Assembly (NCBI RefSeq): GCF_017591425.1
Contig: NW_024464918.1
Location: forward strand, 28,300,001 to 28,364,000
Length of the DNA stretch: 64,000 nt
Source: Ochotona curzoniae
Taxonomy: Eukaryota > Chordata > Mammalia > Lagomorpha > Ochotonidae
Direction of reading: 5' to 3'
The position numbers and the translations under genes are program-made. The notes beneath the pieces were generated by a model. That model did no database searches. It worked only from the letters and a program-made list of their open reading frames with translations, and was not told the origin of the DNA. Positions 45,701-57,968 of the stretch are shown here, piece by piece (positions within the stretch are counted from its first letter, which is position 1; each line of letters opens with the position of its first letter).

Positions 45701-45829
45701 AATTCAGTTGGTCCTCTCATTCTCAATTCCAATCGTGATTCCTGCTTTTCCCAATGTGTACACCTCCCAGTGCCTCTGCTTCCAGGGTGCAGTTTCACGG
45801 TCTCTTTCTGTTGCAGTGCTGCAATTAAG

Positions 45830-46330
45830 GCCCCCGAGCGCTTCCCCCTGGTCTGCTCTGGTGCATCGCACTATTGGCAAACCTTACAGTGAGATCTCGC
45901 TAAACTGCACATCTGTTGAGGTCGCTTGCCAGGCTGAAAGGCCGATGCTCTGTCTTCCATCACCCACACTTTAGCATCCTAACTGCTGCTGCATGATCAA
46001 GTTATTAGAAATTCGTTTTCCAAACTCCCGCTTCCTTCTGCTGCAATCCCCCATGGAGACCAGGATCCAACTGCACTGATTTCTTGCCATCCCTGAATGT
46101 GTGTTTGTCTCGCTCCGTCCCTGCTTTGCTTGAATGATTTCCCCTCGTTTGTTGAAATTCTATTCAGCCTTCATAAGCCAGGCTTTGAAGCCTTTTCCAA
46201 TTCCCCAAGGCAGAATTCATTATTCTCAGATTTCTGCTCGAAAATCATTCGGTGCCTGAATATCTTATTCACCTTTGTTTTCCAAGTGCCTTGAGCAGTT
46301 CGTGGCATACATGTACATTTTCAATATTAT
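45830..46330 (+). repeat. L2 LINE 3' region
   Basis: The strongest part is 'gttgaaattctattcagcct', then 'tcataagccaggctttgaag', 'ccttttccaattccccaagg' and 'cagaattcattattctcag'. It matches the L2 block 'gttgaaatcctacccatccttcaaggcccagc…gaagccttccctgattcccc'. The earlier half (45830-46090) is weaker and included on the L2-like 'ccatcacccacactttagca' context. Confidence 0.65.
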
Positions 46331-47124
46331 TTCTGTAATTGGATTGACCACACTATGCAAATTCAAGGCTTTGCTCAGCGTTGAACACCTCAGACAGTCA
46401 CGGCCATTGTTGGTCAGGCCAAGTAGTATGGAGACCATGAATTCCCAGAAGCAATGCGTGGCAGTATTCCCTCTCAGCTCTGAGGATTGCAGCTTCCATG
46501 TTAGTTTTCTAGATGACTATTCTTGGGAGTGAAAGTAAATAAGATTCTGAAACAGTCTGAGTGACACAGATGGTTGTCTGTTTTATGTATAGAATAAGAT
46601 GTCACCTAACTCAGAGTGTGGCAGTTTGAAAATTACATTTTTTTTTTAAATGTGAAAATGGTGAATGTGATTTTAGTTCCCCAAAGATATAAATTGTAGC
46701 TTAGATTTTTTTTTTTGTTAAAAAGATCTCATGTTAAAACATGGGATGTAGGCTTAAAATCAGTAGTAAATTCTAAACTATGTATGTATGAATTTTTTGA
46801 AGAGTACTACACCCTTTATTTTTATAACCATTGTCATGGTTAATGAAAGGTATCATGTGTGTAACAATATTACAGTTTCAGAAAAGCAGGACACAAATTC
46901 AGCTTGAATAGATGAAAGAAAGGACTCCATCCAAATGCCTTTACTCGAAGACATTCGAGACCTGATCTTTAATTCAAGAAATCTAGAACTCCGGGAGGAC
47001 AGGTTTGTGTGAATAAAAGCAAGCACTTAAACAATCTCCAGATAAACCTTATTAAAACATGTGATCAGTTCCTATCGTATGCATGTGTTGAAGTGCCACC
47101 CAGCACCCCAGACAGAAATACTCA
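46331..47124. other. Unique non-coding DNA
   Basis: Short A/T runs near 46640 and 46708. No exon or repeat recognised. Confidence 0.45.
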
Positions 47125-47395
47125 ACCACTGTACTGTAATACTTGGGGCCAAGTCCCGGGTGAATTCCCAGTTTCTGACTAACACACGCCATGAGCGGCA
47201 GCAGGCCATAGGAGAGGCCGTCGGGTTCCACCCACATGGGTGGTGTGGGCTGAGTTTTGGGGTTCCGACTCTAACCTGCTCCAATCCTGAATGTTGTGAA
47301 TTTTTGGGGAATAAACAAGCAAATAGAAGATCTCTTTCAGTCTCAATAATCTCTGCCTTTCAAACAAATCATGAAAACGATTTTAAAATATTGAT
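47125..47395 (+). repeat. Old C-SINE-related fragment
   Basis: Diverged sense blocks: 'tccacccacatgggtggtgt', 'gggctgagttttggggttcc', 'aatcctgaatgttgtgaatt', 'tttggggaataaacaagcaa', 'atagaagatctctttcagtc' and 'tctgcctttcaaacaaat'. These follow the C-SINE 3' half order (gtgggagacc…ttggggagtgaa…gaagatct…ctgcctttcaaataaat). Confidence 0.6.
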
Positions 47396-49419
47396 GAAAT
47401 ACAAAGTAAAAATAGACTGTCAAGACTGAATGTTTCTCGTCTTTGACGCTACTCACTTTTTGATCAAGATAACTCTTCCTTGAGGCCGTCTTGCACGTCA
47501 CTGGTTGGGTAGCAGCATGCCTGGTCTCCCCCAAAGATATTTAACTAACGACAACCCTACACCCTTCAGTCATGATCACCAAAAGTATCTCAGGTGACTT
47601 CAAGATGCCTTCATCAGGCTGCAAAGTTGTCTCTTAGAGACACTGACATAGGCCAAGGGTTACTTGTCTTAATTATGAGTATTGTGACAGATAATACTAC
47701 CATGAGATATTAATAATAAGGGAAGCTCAGCTATTAGATTGTGACAAATTATCATGCCAACTAAGACATCCATAATGCAAGAACCTGGGCATATATTTTA
47801 TGGGAAATCTTTGTACTAACTACTTGACAACTTTTGTTTTGTAAATTCAAAGATATTCTGAAATAAGAAATTAAAAAGAGAGTGAAGGCTTAATTAAGCT
47901 CAGATTTACAGGATAATAAAGATATTGAATAAAATTTCCCAACACAAAATTTTAGCTGTTTTAAATAGCCTAGTTAGTTATATGTATTAGAAAATTAGCT
48001 TTTGTTGAATGCTTAATTTCTATTTCAGTGGAAATACTAACATTTCCTAAGCTGTGGTTTTAGGAGAGGGGGCTGTTTCCTTATTATTAAAATGGAAGAC
48101 TTGGTCTAAATGTTATTGCAAACATTGTCAAGACTGACGTGTTGAATGCACTGAAAGTAAATAGTCATTACTAGTCAATATTTTCCCTCACTGTATTTTT
48201 GGATTTCCCAACTACTTCATTATCACCATTTAAGACTATTCCTGTAAGCACAGCTCAAGGTCTGACTGCCTGAAACCTGCTTTTGACAAATGAGAATCCG
48301 AAAAGTTTCTAACACAATCATTGATTACTTCCACGGTTAGAAAGGGCTACATGAGGACTGAAAGTCAAGTTTTCGGACTCTCATAATATATGTACTATAG
48401 TGCCTTAATAACTTTGTCTTTCCCTCAATTCTTTATATCCCGAGGCACAAAGAAGTTAGGGCTGTGGTAAAGTCAGGATTCCATTCATGTTCCAAAACTG
48501 AACCTGCTATAAGTCACACGTGTGTCTGTATATTGCTCATGAAAGTGAAAGAGAAACTAGTAGAGTATGTTGGAGCCCACCCGAACCCAAATGCATTGAG
48601 AGCCAGACAATGAGAGCCATCTGCATTCCAATATTACGGAAGTAATTGAATTCTGAGTCTGACCTGATGTGGCACGGTGATAGTTCACTTTTCTAGGCAT
48701 GACAGAGCCTTGTTGCCAGACTGTATTTGATAAATGTCCCAGTAAATGTTTAGATAAAGGGAATCGTGATTTAATTTAACGACAAAGAAGACTTACCTTT
48801 CATTGACCACATAGATATACGTGTAATCACTTCTGATTTTCAGAACACTGGAGACCGGGAAGGACAGATGGCAGAGAATTGACTCATCTAAGGTTAAGGA
48901 AAAAATATCTTAGATGCCTGCCAGTTAAACTTGCAGCATACTGTACGCTCCTCCAGTAAAATGAACCATTTTTAAGAGACCTTATTCTGCTTGCATTCTA
49001 CAATGACTTTCCAAAAATACGTTTCTATTGTAGTTTAAGACAATTTTTGTATCCTGAAGCTTACATTATTCAGTCATGCATGCCTAAAGGCCAGGGCATT
49101 CTGAAAAAAGAAAAAAAACAATAAGTAAAATGCATTTTGTTTTGCTTTGTACTCATAAGTTCCTGGGAGTACAGTGTTTAAAAGGAACTGGAAGATGGAG
49201 ATGACCTCTGGCATCGACAACAGGATTTTTTTTTTCCTTTTTCAAATCCAGTGGCTTAGAGAACTTAATCACAGGGGACAGTCCCTGATTTCAATTCTAG
49301 ACATTCTGTGGACTGGTCATAGCTGAGTGGATCCACGGGCCTGTGGCCCTGCCTGGACTGGGACAAGACAGACTAGTTAATTGTATTGTACATAAAATGG
49401 CAACTCGCTCGCTAATTCA
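47396..49419. other. Unique non-coding DNA
   Basis: About 2 kb with no recognised exon, RNA gene or repeat. Confidence 0.5.
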
Positions 49420-50060
49420 TGGCAGACATGCTGTTAACCATTGAAAAGTTAGAGAGCAATAAATGTCATTCATATGGTGAGAGCAGGATTTGATTAGATG
49501 TCTAATGGATTTAATCATGAAAACCACGTGTGAGTGTCAGAGGGAGGGTGCTCTCGCTTCATATAATAAATTCAAGTGAAGAATGAATGTGGCTTGACGT
49601 TGTGTTTGAGCAAGGGGGAGGGAGTCAAGCTGTCATTTGAGTATCTGTTAATCGAAGGTGTTTTTGTTCCACCACGAAGAAATAATGCCATGCCTCCAGC
49701 ATGCCTCATGCCAGCGGGACTCGTAGAATATGCCTGTGTCAGTCTTAGCTTGGGCAGAGTTTAAGGTGGTGGCACAAAGAAGTTTTGCCAAAAGGAGGGA
49801 TAAATATCACAGCATTCACTTCCCAGCACTGTGCAATCTGCCTGCAAATGTGTTCCCCAGCAGCGCATCAGTGGATAGAGAGGAGATTAAAAGGAGGAAC
49901 AGGAAATGAGGGATTTATCAAGAGGAGATTTTATAAAATCTCTGGCTTTAGAGAAAAAAGAATTCATAATGATATGCATGATAAATTCTCTGCTTAGATA
50001 AGGCTGATAAAAAAAAAAAAGCAGAGATTTTTCAGGAAAAAAAAATAGTAAAAGCTCCAA
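49420..50060. promoter_or_regulatory. Candidate conserved regulatory block (low confidence)
   Basis: Repeat-free, with homeodomain-like 'ttgattagatgtctaatgga' and 'tttaatcatg' near 49490-49518, GATA-type 'agataaggctgataa' near 49996-50011, and a CACGTG E-box in 'aaccacgtgtgag' near 49524. The texture suggests an old enhancer, but no conservation data support it here. Confidence 0.2.
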
Positions 50061-50565
50061 TCTGTCCCCTTGAAGACCCCAAGTAAGGAGAAAGAGGAAC
50101 CAAGTAAATAATGTCTAGCTTTTTCTTTTTTCCTAGCTGAATTCTCCTTGCCTAAACTCCCTCTTTTAATGTGCTTTTCTGTGCAGATAAACTATGCTGG
50201 GATCTGTTTTTATATTGGATCCTTTGGTAGTTACATTTCAGTGTTTCTTCTACTCTATTGCATAAAATAATGAACTGTGAGGAAGGGCCGGTAACTCTGG
50301 TTGCAAGACTGTATGTGCGGACAGTGGCTTGGCAGTCACGGGCAGAGGATGGAGCAGGCCCGAGGACACTGCTTTTGTTCCGTAGCACTGAGCAGATGCA
50401 GGATGCCTAACGCTTTCCCTCACAGGGAACAGCAAGCAGAGCTGGGATCTTTTAGAAGAACCAATCTCTCAGCACTCACAAAAAAAGTTAAATATTAATT
50501 CAATAGATCCGTCTCTTTGTACCGAATGAAGGCATGACTTCTACAGACCTCATTTTCAGTCATGT
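50061..50565. other. Unique non-coding DNA
   Basis: Overlapping frames at 50152-50498 on both strands show no recognised family. Confidence 0.45.
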
Positions 50566-50575
50566 TCTCATTCAC

Positions 50576-50895
50576 GTTTTTAAAAAGATTTATTTATATA
50601 TACAGAGAGGAGGAGAGACAGAGAGGAAGATCTTCCATCTGATGATTCACTCCCCAAGTGAGCGCAACTGTTTGGCTGGTGCTGTGCCAATGCAAAGCCA
50701 GGAGCCCAGATCCTTTTCTGGTCTCCCATGCGGGTGCAGGGTCCCAAAGCTCTGGGCCGTCCTCGACTGCTTTTCCAAGCCGCAAGCAGGGAGCTGGATG
50801 GGAAGCGGAGCTGCTGGGATTAGAACCAGCACCCATATGGGATCCTGGAGTGTTCAAGGTGAGGACTTTAGCTGCTAGGCCATGGCGCCAGGCCC
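50576..50895 (-). repeat. C-SINE (lagomorph), full length, 10-bp target duplication
   Basis: Antisense tail 'aaaaagatttatttatata', 'gaagatcttccatctgatga', 'ttcactccccaagtgagcgc', 'gaagcggagctgctgggatt', 'cccatatgggatcctgg' and the head 'agctgctaggccatggcgcc'. TCTCATTCAC flanks it exactly at 50566-50575 and 50896-50905. This is one of the best-preserved copies, so relatively young. Six overlapping frames of 61-114 codons on both strands are by-products. Confidence 0.97.
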
Positions 50896-50909
50896 TCTCA
50901 TTCACTATT

Positions 50910-51075
50910 CTCATTCACCTGTGAAGTGGATAAAATGTCTTCTCCAGTTACATTTTTGGTTAGTGTGAAAGCTGAGTCTCAGAGCTGTCTTGTTCAGACC
51001 ATTAAAACTACTGCAGGATAGAATTTGATCTTGAATCTTAGACTGCAAAGCCATCACCCCGTGGGATCAGACACT
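50910..51075 (-). repeat. MIR SINE
   Basis: 'gtgaaagctgagtctcagag', then 'gatcttgaatcttagactgc' and 'aaagccatcacc' match antisense MIR ('gaaactgaggctcagagagg…gggatttgaacccagg…ctccaaagcccatgctc'). The middle is diverged. Confidence 0.6.
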
Positions 51076-53789
51076 ATTTACAGTTGGTGAGTGGTCCAGG
51101 AATGAGAACTTCAGCAACCAACACATGATGACGGCGTGCTTGTTCAGATTCTCCCTCATATGCTTTGGTCAACAGAGAGCCAGTTCTAGACAATTCCTTT
51201 GTTCACATGATCTTTAACAATTCTGCTTCAGAGGCAAAGACAGGTAAAGCTCAGAGACACTTCCCTGCTTCTCCAGTTCCCTGGTAACTTTGACTCAACT
51301 CCTCAGTGTGCCCAGGTGTTGTATGTTAGGGTAGCATGTTCTATACACATGCAAAGAAGTGTTATGCGGTGATAACTAAAGGAAGAGTTTGCACAGAATT
51401 CCGATGTCTTTGTTTTATATCTGTATCTAGTTATCTTAGGACATTTCATCAAATTCGTATTTTCAAGTGTTTGTGTATAGAAGATAGAATTTCCTCATGG
51501 TCTTATGCTAAAGGGTTACATTTGCTATGTTTCCTATTAAAAAGTACCAAATGTTAGTAAGTGGCCACTGGTAATTTTTTTTTTTATCAAAAATGACTGA
51601 AAACATTCATGTGATATAGAAATATTTTAAGGCATATTTTATAGCGAATCTGTTACATAACTCCTTATCTTTCATGAACATTGATTTGTGTAGTTACTTA
51701 CAGATGAAAAGCAAGCACAATACGGAATAATACAGTATTAAGCTAAGCAGGGCATGCAGTTGATGTCATTTTGCACACGCTTGGAGTGGATGGATGAAAC
51801 AGTCTGTCTTGGACAGAGCTGCAAAGTCAGCTTGACAAGCACGTGGCCCTCGTGCTCTCCAAAGGCCCTGTCCTTCAAGTACCTCCCACAGAACCCTGCA
51901 CTTGATGCTTCCTGCTGAAGGGTTATTGTCTTGACGTCACTGCTTTGTTGTTGAACACGAGTATTGTCATTGAGCCTTGGGGGGTCACTGGAGAGCATAC
52001 TGCAGGCCTGGAGCCTCCCCTCAGACAGTTCCACATCCGCTGCCCACTTGCCTAATGCCTGGGCTACCTGCTTTTCAGATATCCCCCTGCCCACCTGTCT
52101 CCGTGGGGACCAACAACTGGCAGATGTGTGAGAGGCGTGGCTACGGGAATGGTGGGCTCCTACCTTCTCTCTGCAAATCATCCAGGGCTAGAATTCACTT
52201 GACATCAGTTGGCAAACAAAACTCATAAATACTGCATGGGAGAGAATGTTTTTCTGGTGTTTACACAATAGCTGTTGCTTTTCTGTTTTTGCTAGGCCCC
52301 GTAAGTTATGTAGCTGGCAATCTGCTGCTAGGATTATTAAGTATGCCCCAGTTTAGAGGAGCAGAACAGTTCTAAAGCCCATGGTATCAGGTACTAATTT
52401 TAGCAAATGCTCAGATATTCCCGAAGAGTGAAGTGTTCTCTCTTGCCACCATTGCTTTGTTATGCTGAGGCACGATTGTTAGGAATTCTTGGCCTGTTAT
52501 TCAGATCGCACTGCTCCTATGCATACGGATTCCTTTGGCAGCTCCTGCAAATGAGACAGCCTGTGGGGAAACATGCTTGCGTTTTAGGAGATATCTGTTA
52601 ATTCACGGGAATGAATTACTTGTGTTGATACAGAACATGAGTGTAGATGTAGCACTGTAATTTTCTTCATACTGAAATATTAGTTTCAAGGTGGTTTTCC
52701 CAGTTATCATACTTTGTGAAGCATGCAATGAAATGATTTTCTAAAGGAGCAGGTTACTTAACAGAACCAAGAGATGACTGAGACGTTTACCCATAACTGC
52801 CTTTTCCTAATTTAACCCGTCTCTTGCGTTCTGCATTTGTCCATATGATAGCAGAAGTACGTGTTTTACAACTTGGAGCCAATGCATGACAGACTGCAGG
52901 TGAAAGCCAACAGCAGCATAATGCTGGGAAAGCGGTTCAAGGTTTCTGTTGGCCCAGAATGCTTCTAGTAAACTGGTGACATGCTGCTGCCTACTTAACT
53001 CTTCAGAACCAGTGTCTACCTTCATCCACTAAAGTGCTTATTTTTGTCAATTCTCCCCAAAGGGGTGATTTTATGTCCTCTTTAATTCAAAACCTCTGTC
53101 CTCAGGCTCCTTTGTAACTGGCGGACCATGGCTGCAATAGAAGCAGCAGTGGCACCTCCTCACCACCCTCTGAACAGTCTGATGAGTGCTCCCTTGCAGG
53201 AGACAATCTCAGTGTCTAACACCCACCGATGCTAGTGTCAGAGCGACAGAACAGTCATCATCAGGGCAGGTGCCGGGCCAGAACCACAGTCTGAGGACAC
53301 GAGCACGGCAGTGGAAACAATACAGTAAGCCAGGCACACGAGTAGGACACACGAGGGTGTTTGTGTCCCATGAGAGTTTCGAGAACTATCTGGGGCTACA
53401 GCCTTTAATTAACCATGGACATATGCAAGCCTCAGAGATGAAGTCTAAGCAGATATGAAGGTTATTCGGGATTACACTTTCTAAGTTCCCAATTGAAATC
53501 TCAGTACAAATCCACTGCCCTCAAGGAAGCTCCTACAAGTTCACAGTCATTCAGAGAGGCGGTTTACCAATAAAAATTTCTTTTTGTCATAAGCAGTGTT
53601 GCCTAGTAATAAAGTTGACAGTCTACCAGATTCAGGTTTCCATAGAAACAGAGCTTGACCGTAAACTTGAGGTCATTTTTCTTTTCACAGAGGTGGAAAT
53701 GTTTTACTACCCCTATACTGTCATTAGTAAATACAAATATTTGGATTATTAAAGGGGATGCATTCCCTGACTTGTAAAGCAAGAGGAGG
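51076..53789. other. Unique non-coding DNA
   Basis: Contains the longest uninterrupted minus-strand frames outside repeats (147 codons at 51738-52181). No domain or splice setting is recognised. A T11 run lies near 51575-51585. No mobile element recognised. Confidence 0.45.
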
Positions 53790-54098
53790 AGCACACGTTG
53801 GCCATGGTGGGCAAGAGGCTGCTTGGTAGCACAGCATCTCTGGCAGAGTGGCTGCAGGCAAGTGCCAGTTCTGCTCCCAATTCCGTCTTCCTGCTAAGGA
53901 GGCACTCCGCGGGGCACAGGTGAGGGCTCAAGTACTTGGGTTCCCTCCAGTCCCATGGCAGCTCCCGATTGTCTTTCTGGTTCCAAGCTTGGGCATTACC
54001 CAGACTCAGACTCTGCAGCCATCTGAGGAGTAAATTGGAAGATTGAAAATTTCTGTTTCTCTAGCTCTCTGCCTTTGAAATGAGTGAAAGTAGATAAA
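53790..54098 (+). repeat. Old C-SINE (lagomorph), decayed
   Basis: Sense blocks 'cagttctgctcccaattccg', 'ttcctgctaaggaggcactc', 'ctcaagtacttgggttccct', 'tctttctggttccaagcttg', 'ggcattacccagactcagac', and a tail with 'tctctgcctttgaaat'. They keep C-SINE order but are heavily substituted. Confidence 0.6.
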
Positions 54099-55589
54099 TG
54101 AGCATGTGAGAAATTGAAAGCGAGAACTTGCATTCAACTAGAGAAAGCCACGAAAAAAGCAAGATCCTCACCCCAGAGAAAACATGGGCGCGATACTGAT
54201 AATTGGCAAATTTTAATATAAGATTTCAAAACATTGAAAATCGAATTTTAAAAATTCATTTTTTATTCTAAAATAAAGTATTTTAGCATAAAACATGAAG
54301 AATGATAATAGTAAAAGTGTGGCTAACTTTTCAAGGAAGGAAGGAAGATTTGAAACCTCTATATTTAAGTGTAAGTAGAATAGTTAAACACATTAAAGTA
54401 AATAAATAACCAAATGTGTTTTAGGAAATGTTTAAACAACCAGTAACAATATGAAACAAGGAAAGACAGTCAAAACTGTTCTGTTAAAAATGTCATTGAG
54501 GCGAGATGATTTTATGGGTCATTTGTTATCATCAATATGCTCAACATCGTATTAAAGGAACTAAAGACTGCAATGAGATCAGGGCCAAGGCTACATAAGT
54601 CCTACATTTTTAAAATGAAAGATACTCTTTACAAATGTTTTATTCACCATGATTACTGAGTTTGATAATCCAGTAGAATCAGCAAAGACAAGTTAGAAGC
54701 GGTAAGAAAGATGCACTATTTAAAGCATTTTTAGCTTTTGTAGTTTTGCTTGGTGTTTTTAATGTGTTTAAATTGCTCTTCCATTAATGTGCAGAAATAA
54801 CCCCAGTCACTTAAAATGTTACTTACAGAAATTAAATTGATTCAAACCCCAGAAAAATATCTAACACAATTCATATTTTGCATAGCACCTTTGGGTCTGT
54901 GGAAAGTTTATCAGAATGAAAAAAATGACCTTCGATGCACTTGCAATCCTTGGCATATAGAACATCAGTAAAATCTGAATTGGTTTAAGGGAAGCCTTTT
55001 GGAATGGAATGGAGTAATTGACCCCACTGCTCAATGTTATGGATCATGAAGCATTTCTATCGGGACATTTCAGTTCACTTTTGATTATGAAAGATCTGAA
55101 TGTGTAACTTATTTTTCATTGTTCATATGCTGAGTAAACTTATTTGTGTAATAGTAATGGTGCATTACATGTCTCTGTATTTACAATAACTATGCAAAAT
55201 ATTTGTATTTTGAAATCTATGATTGTGAACAGGCATGAAGTTATGAGGAGTTGTTTGTGAATGTTCTATAGTGGGGACGGTGCTGTCTTTGTCATTTCTT
55301 TACTGAAAATGGTTATCACAAGACTTCCTCACTCTATTGTATTTTCCATGTTTTCTAAGGCCATGGCCTCATCAGAATTCTTCAACATTTTCCGTTGACT
55401 GTTCTGTTGAACATGTGATTTTTGGCAATGGGTGTCTTTTTTGGAGTTGGTCTTTTCTCATTGCCCACGGGCTGGGTGGCATTGAAGGTCCTGCCCAGCT
55501 GGCATGGCTTGGACCATTGCTCTCCTCTGCAGAAAATGCCCTCATTTCACAAGAGTGGCGTTTGTCTCAAGTCTCAATTGCAATGCTAT
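54099..55589. other. Unique A/T-rich DNA
   Basis: No recognised exon or mobile element. A 138-codon plus-strand frame beginning at a non-ATG codon (55337) is hydrophobic and resembles no family I know. Confidence 0.45.
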
Positions 55590-55790
55590 CATTTGTAGCT
55601 TTCCTATTCCTATGTGTTTATTTTCTGTTTATATGTATTATGTCACTAATCTGTCACTATTATTGCCCGTTTTGCCTCCTCAGAGTAATCTCCTGGGAGG
55701 AGGGAGGGGCAAGAGATTTCTTTTCCAGCTCAGTTATATGTACACCTAAATAGAATCTATGTTTAACGCATCTAGACATTTAAAATGTTT
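55590..55790 (+). repeat. Possible L2 3' end
   Basis: 'tgtgtttattttctgtttat', 'cctcctcagagtaatctcct', 'gggaggagggaggggcaaga' and 'tttcttttccagctcag' parallel the L2 terminal block '…ttatttgtttat…agactgtaagctcctggagggcaggg…cttat…ccccagc…'. Weak. Confidence 0.35.
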
Positions 55791-56280
55791 GATAATTAAG
55801 AATTTAAAGTGACATGTCCTATTTTAAAAATGCCTCAGTTATACTTGTTTTCATGCCTCGCATAATAATTTGCACGCTTGGTTCAATAGATTTGCTATTT
55901 CCACTGACCATTTGTCCTTTGATTCCTTCCTGGGACAGCTCCTTCAGAATCAAAGGAATAATCTTATTTGGAGACCTGTCACTTCCTTTTCCTCACTTCA
56001 GTTTCGTCATTATGACTTCCTGATGCCAGACCTAATTCTAAAGTAACCAGGTACCCAAGTGTCTCCGCAGCAAATTCCTCCATTTTGGAGCCAAAATGAA
56101 CCCTGATTCTGTCTGTGTAAAATGACCTGCCTCTGCTCTGACAGCCACAAGCATAGCCCCAGGCGCAGAAGAAGCCACAGCCTTAAATCTTCACTTCAGA
56201 GTTACCACCGAAGTCCCAATTCGCAGACAAAAAGGACTTGAAAAAGAAGTCAACCACCAAACAAAGAGCAAATCCTCCAC

Positions 56281-56831
56281 TTATTTCACCGTGAGTCCAA
56301 GCCCAGCGGAAGTCCATCCACGAAGTTAGCAAGTGACAAATTGATTTTCCGCTTGGCAAGGGCACTTGGGAGAAGTACCTCTGGTGGGAAGCACGCTTAG
56401 TTTGCGGATTTGTAGACAGTCACAAAATTGAGCAAACTGGCCCTCTAGCAGTGTGAGGATGGACCGGTGCTGTTCGCAGGGTGGATTTGCACCCTCAAAG
56501 CCATACAGGAGCAGCAGTGTGGGCCCGACTGCCTGAGGAACATCCTCATTCAGCTGTCTAGCCTGTACTGGCTGGGAGAGGGGAAAGTCAGTTCTTACTG
56601 ATTGCTTCTCAAGACACTTCTGGTGTTTGCACTGTCACTTCCATTCAGGGTAATGATGTGTGCTATTATTTGCACAGATGGTCCCATGAGTTTTGAGACC
56701 ACCACAAGCTGTTTCTTGCAGGAATACAAAAAGAAAGTCCTTAAGAATTCTCAAAAAGTTCATTTCTTCTTCTCCTGTAGAAGTCACTTACCTAAAACAA
56801 ATGTCTATTTCTTATATTAAAAAAAAAAACA
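56281..56831 (+). pseudogene. Possible decayed coding remnant (unidentified)
   Basis: One reading frame looks more protein-like than its surroundings. It is open from 56281 to 56397, stopped by TAG at 56398, 56413 and 56446, open again from 56449 to 56598 and from 56602 to 56817. The conceptual peptide includes 'DGPVLFAGWICTLKAIQEQQ' (from about 56458), 'CGPDCLRNILIQLSSLYWL' and, after the TGA at 56599, 'TDGPMSFETTTSCFLQEY'. An A11 run at about 56819-56831 could be a poly-A tail of a processed pseudogene. I do not recognise the family and see no ATG start, so chance openness remains a real alternative. Confidence 0.2.
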
Positions 56832-57933
56832 ACTATACAATTATAATGAGAGCCTCAGTTTAGCTGAATGAATGAAAAGAGATCAAAAGAGGTTTTTTTT
56901 CCCCTTTATGAAAATCTTTTTATATCATTAACAACAAAGAAACCAACTACAGTGGATTGCACACAAACCATTTGTGTTGGGTGTCTATTTGTTCTCTTAA
57001 TTAAATGTCATTTGTAATTTGTATTTAACATAGAACAATTTTTATAGTCACTTATCTATGCTTCATGGGAAAATGTACCAGACAAACAAACAGCATTTTC
57101 AGTTTATTTTTCTAAATAAATGTGTTGTTTGTATTACTCGTACTTGTTTAGTTGGTTTTCATTATCTAGAAGATGTTTTTACGGTTCATTGGCAAGCTTT
57201 TATCATGTTAATTCAGAATTAATAGAGTCCTGCAGTTTCAAATACCTCATGGTCTAAAGTTATGCTTTATATTTTCTAAATGTTGGATAAGTGATATATT
57301 TTTTCATTATGCTTTTGTTGTCCAGTGCTATTCTAATGTTATCGTTACACTATTAACAGTTTTCAAGGAGTGGACATTTGGAAAAGCAAGTTTTGCTACT
57401 TTTTCGGTATGTACCATTTGTTCTGTTTTGTTTTCCTCTGCTGCAGAAGAAAAAGAAAGGTACATTGTACAAACTTGGGCCATTAATCCCCCGTTACGGT
57501 CCTCACTGTGTCTTTCAGAGATGGAGACGTGATAGCTGAAAATCACAGAGTGATGCACCTGCACAGAAAAGGAATTGTCAATGAGTAAAGGCTAGCCTAG
57601 TGCCTGCCTACTCGTTCATCTTGGAATCAGTATTTGCGCCTTTTGCCACTACCAGAAATGCTGTTTTATATAAATTGTTTTAGTAATTAAAACATAGGTC
57701 ATCAGATTTGTTCTGAAACTGTGAGCTAGATCCATGATTTTATCCTGCACACTTAAATTGGCTTTACTCTAATTTCTCCAAGTAGTTAACGTATCTAGTG
57801 ACAAGCTGAATAACTTGTCATGCATGATTGGAATTCCTGAAAATGAAGATGTGGTACATGAAAAATATCCAAAGAGGAATCAAGTCATCAGAGGGATTTT
57901 AGGCACTGAGGTGTAGTTATCTGAATTCATTTG

Positions 57934-57938
<5 letters not shown>
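56832..57938. other. Unique non-coding DNA
   Basis: No exon or repeat recognised. Confidence 0.45.

Positions 57939-57966
<28 letters not shown>
57939..57966. repeat. (GT)14 microsatellite
   Basis: Fourteen uninterrupted GT units. Confidence 0.97.

Positions 57967-57968
<2 letters not shown>

Noticed and set aside
50534..50924. Six overlapping frames of 61-114 codons
   Set aside because: All lie in or extend from a single C-SINE, and the same peptide fragments recur in other SINE copies in the window.
51738..52181. 147-codon minus-strand frame
   Set aside because: No recognised domain, overlapped by an 83-codon plus-strand frame, no convincing splice sites. Openness is explained by higher local G/C.
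55337..55753. 138-codon hydrophobic frame, possible membrane protein
   Set aside because: The first in-frame codon is TTG, not ATG, the 3' half overlaps L2-like sequence, and a second frame is open over the same bases.
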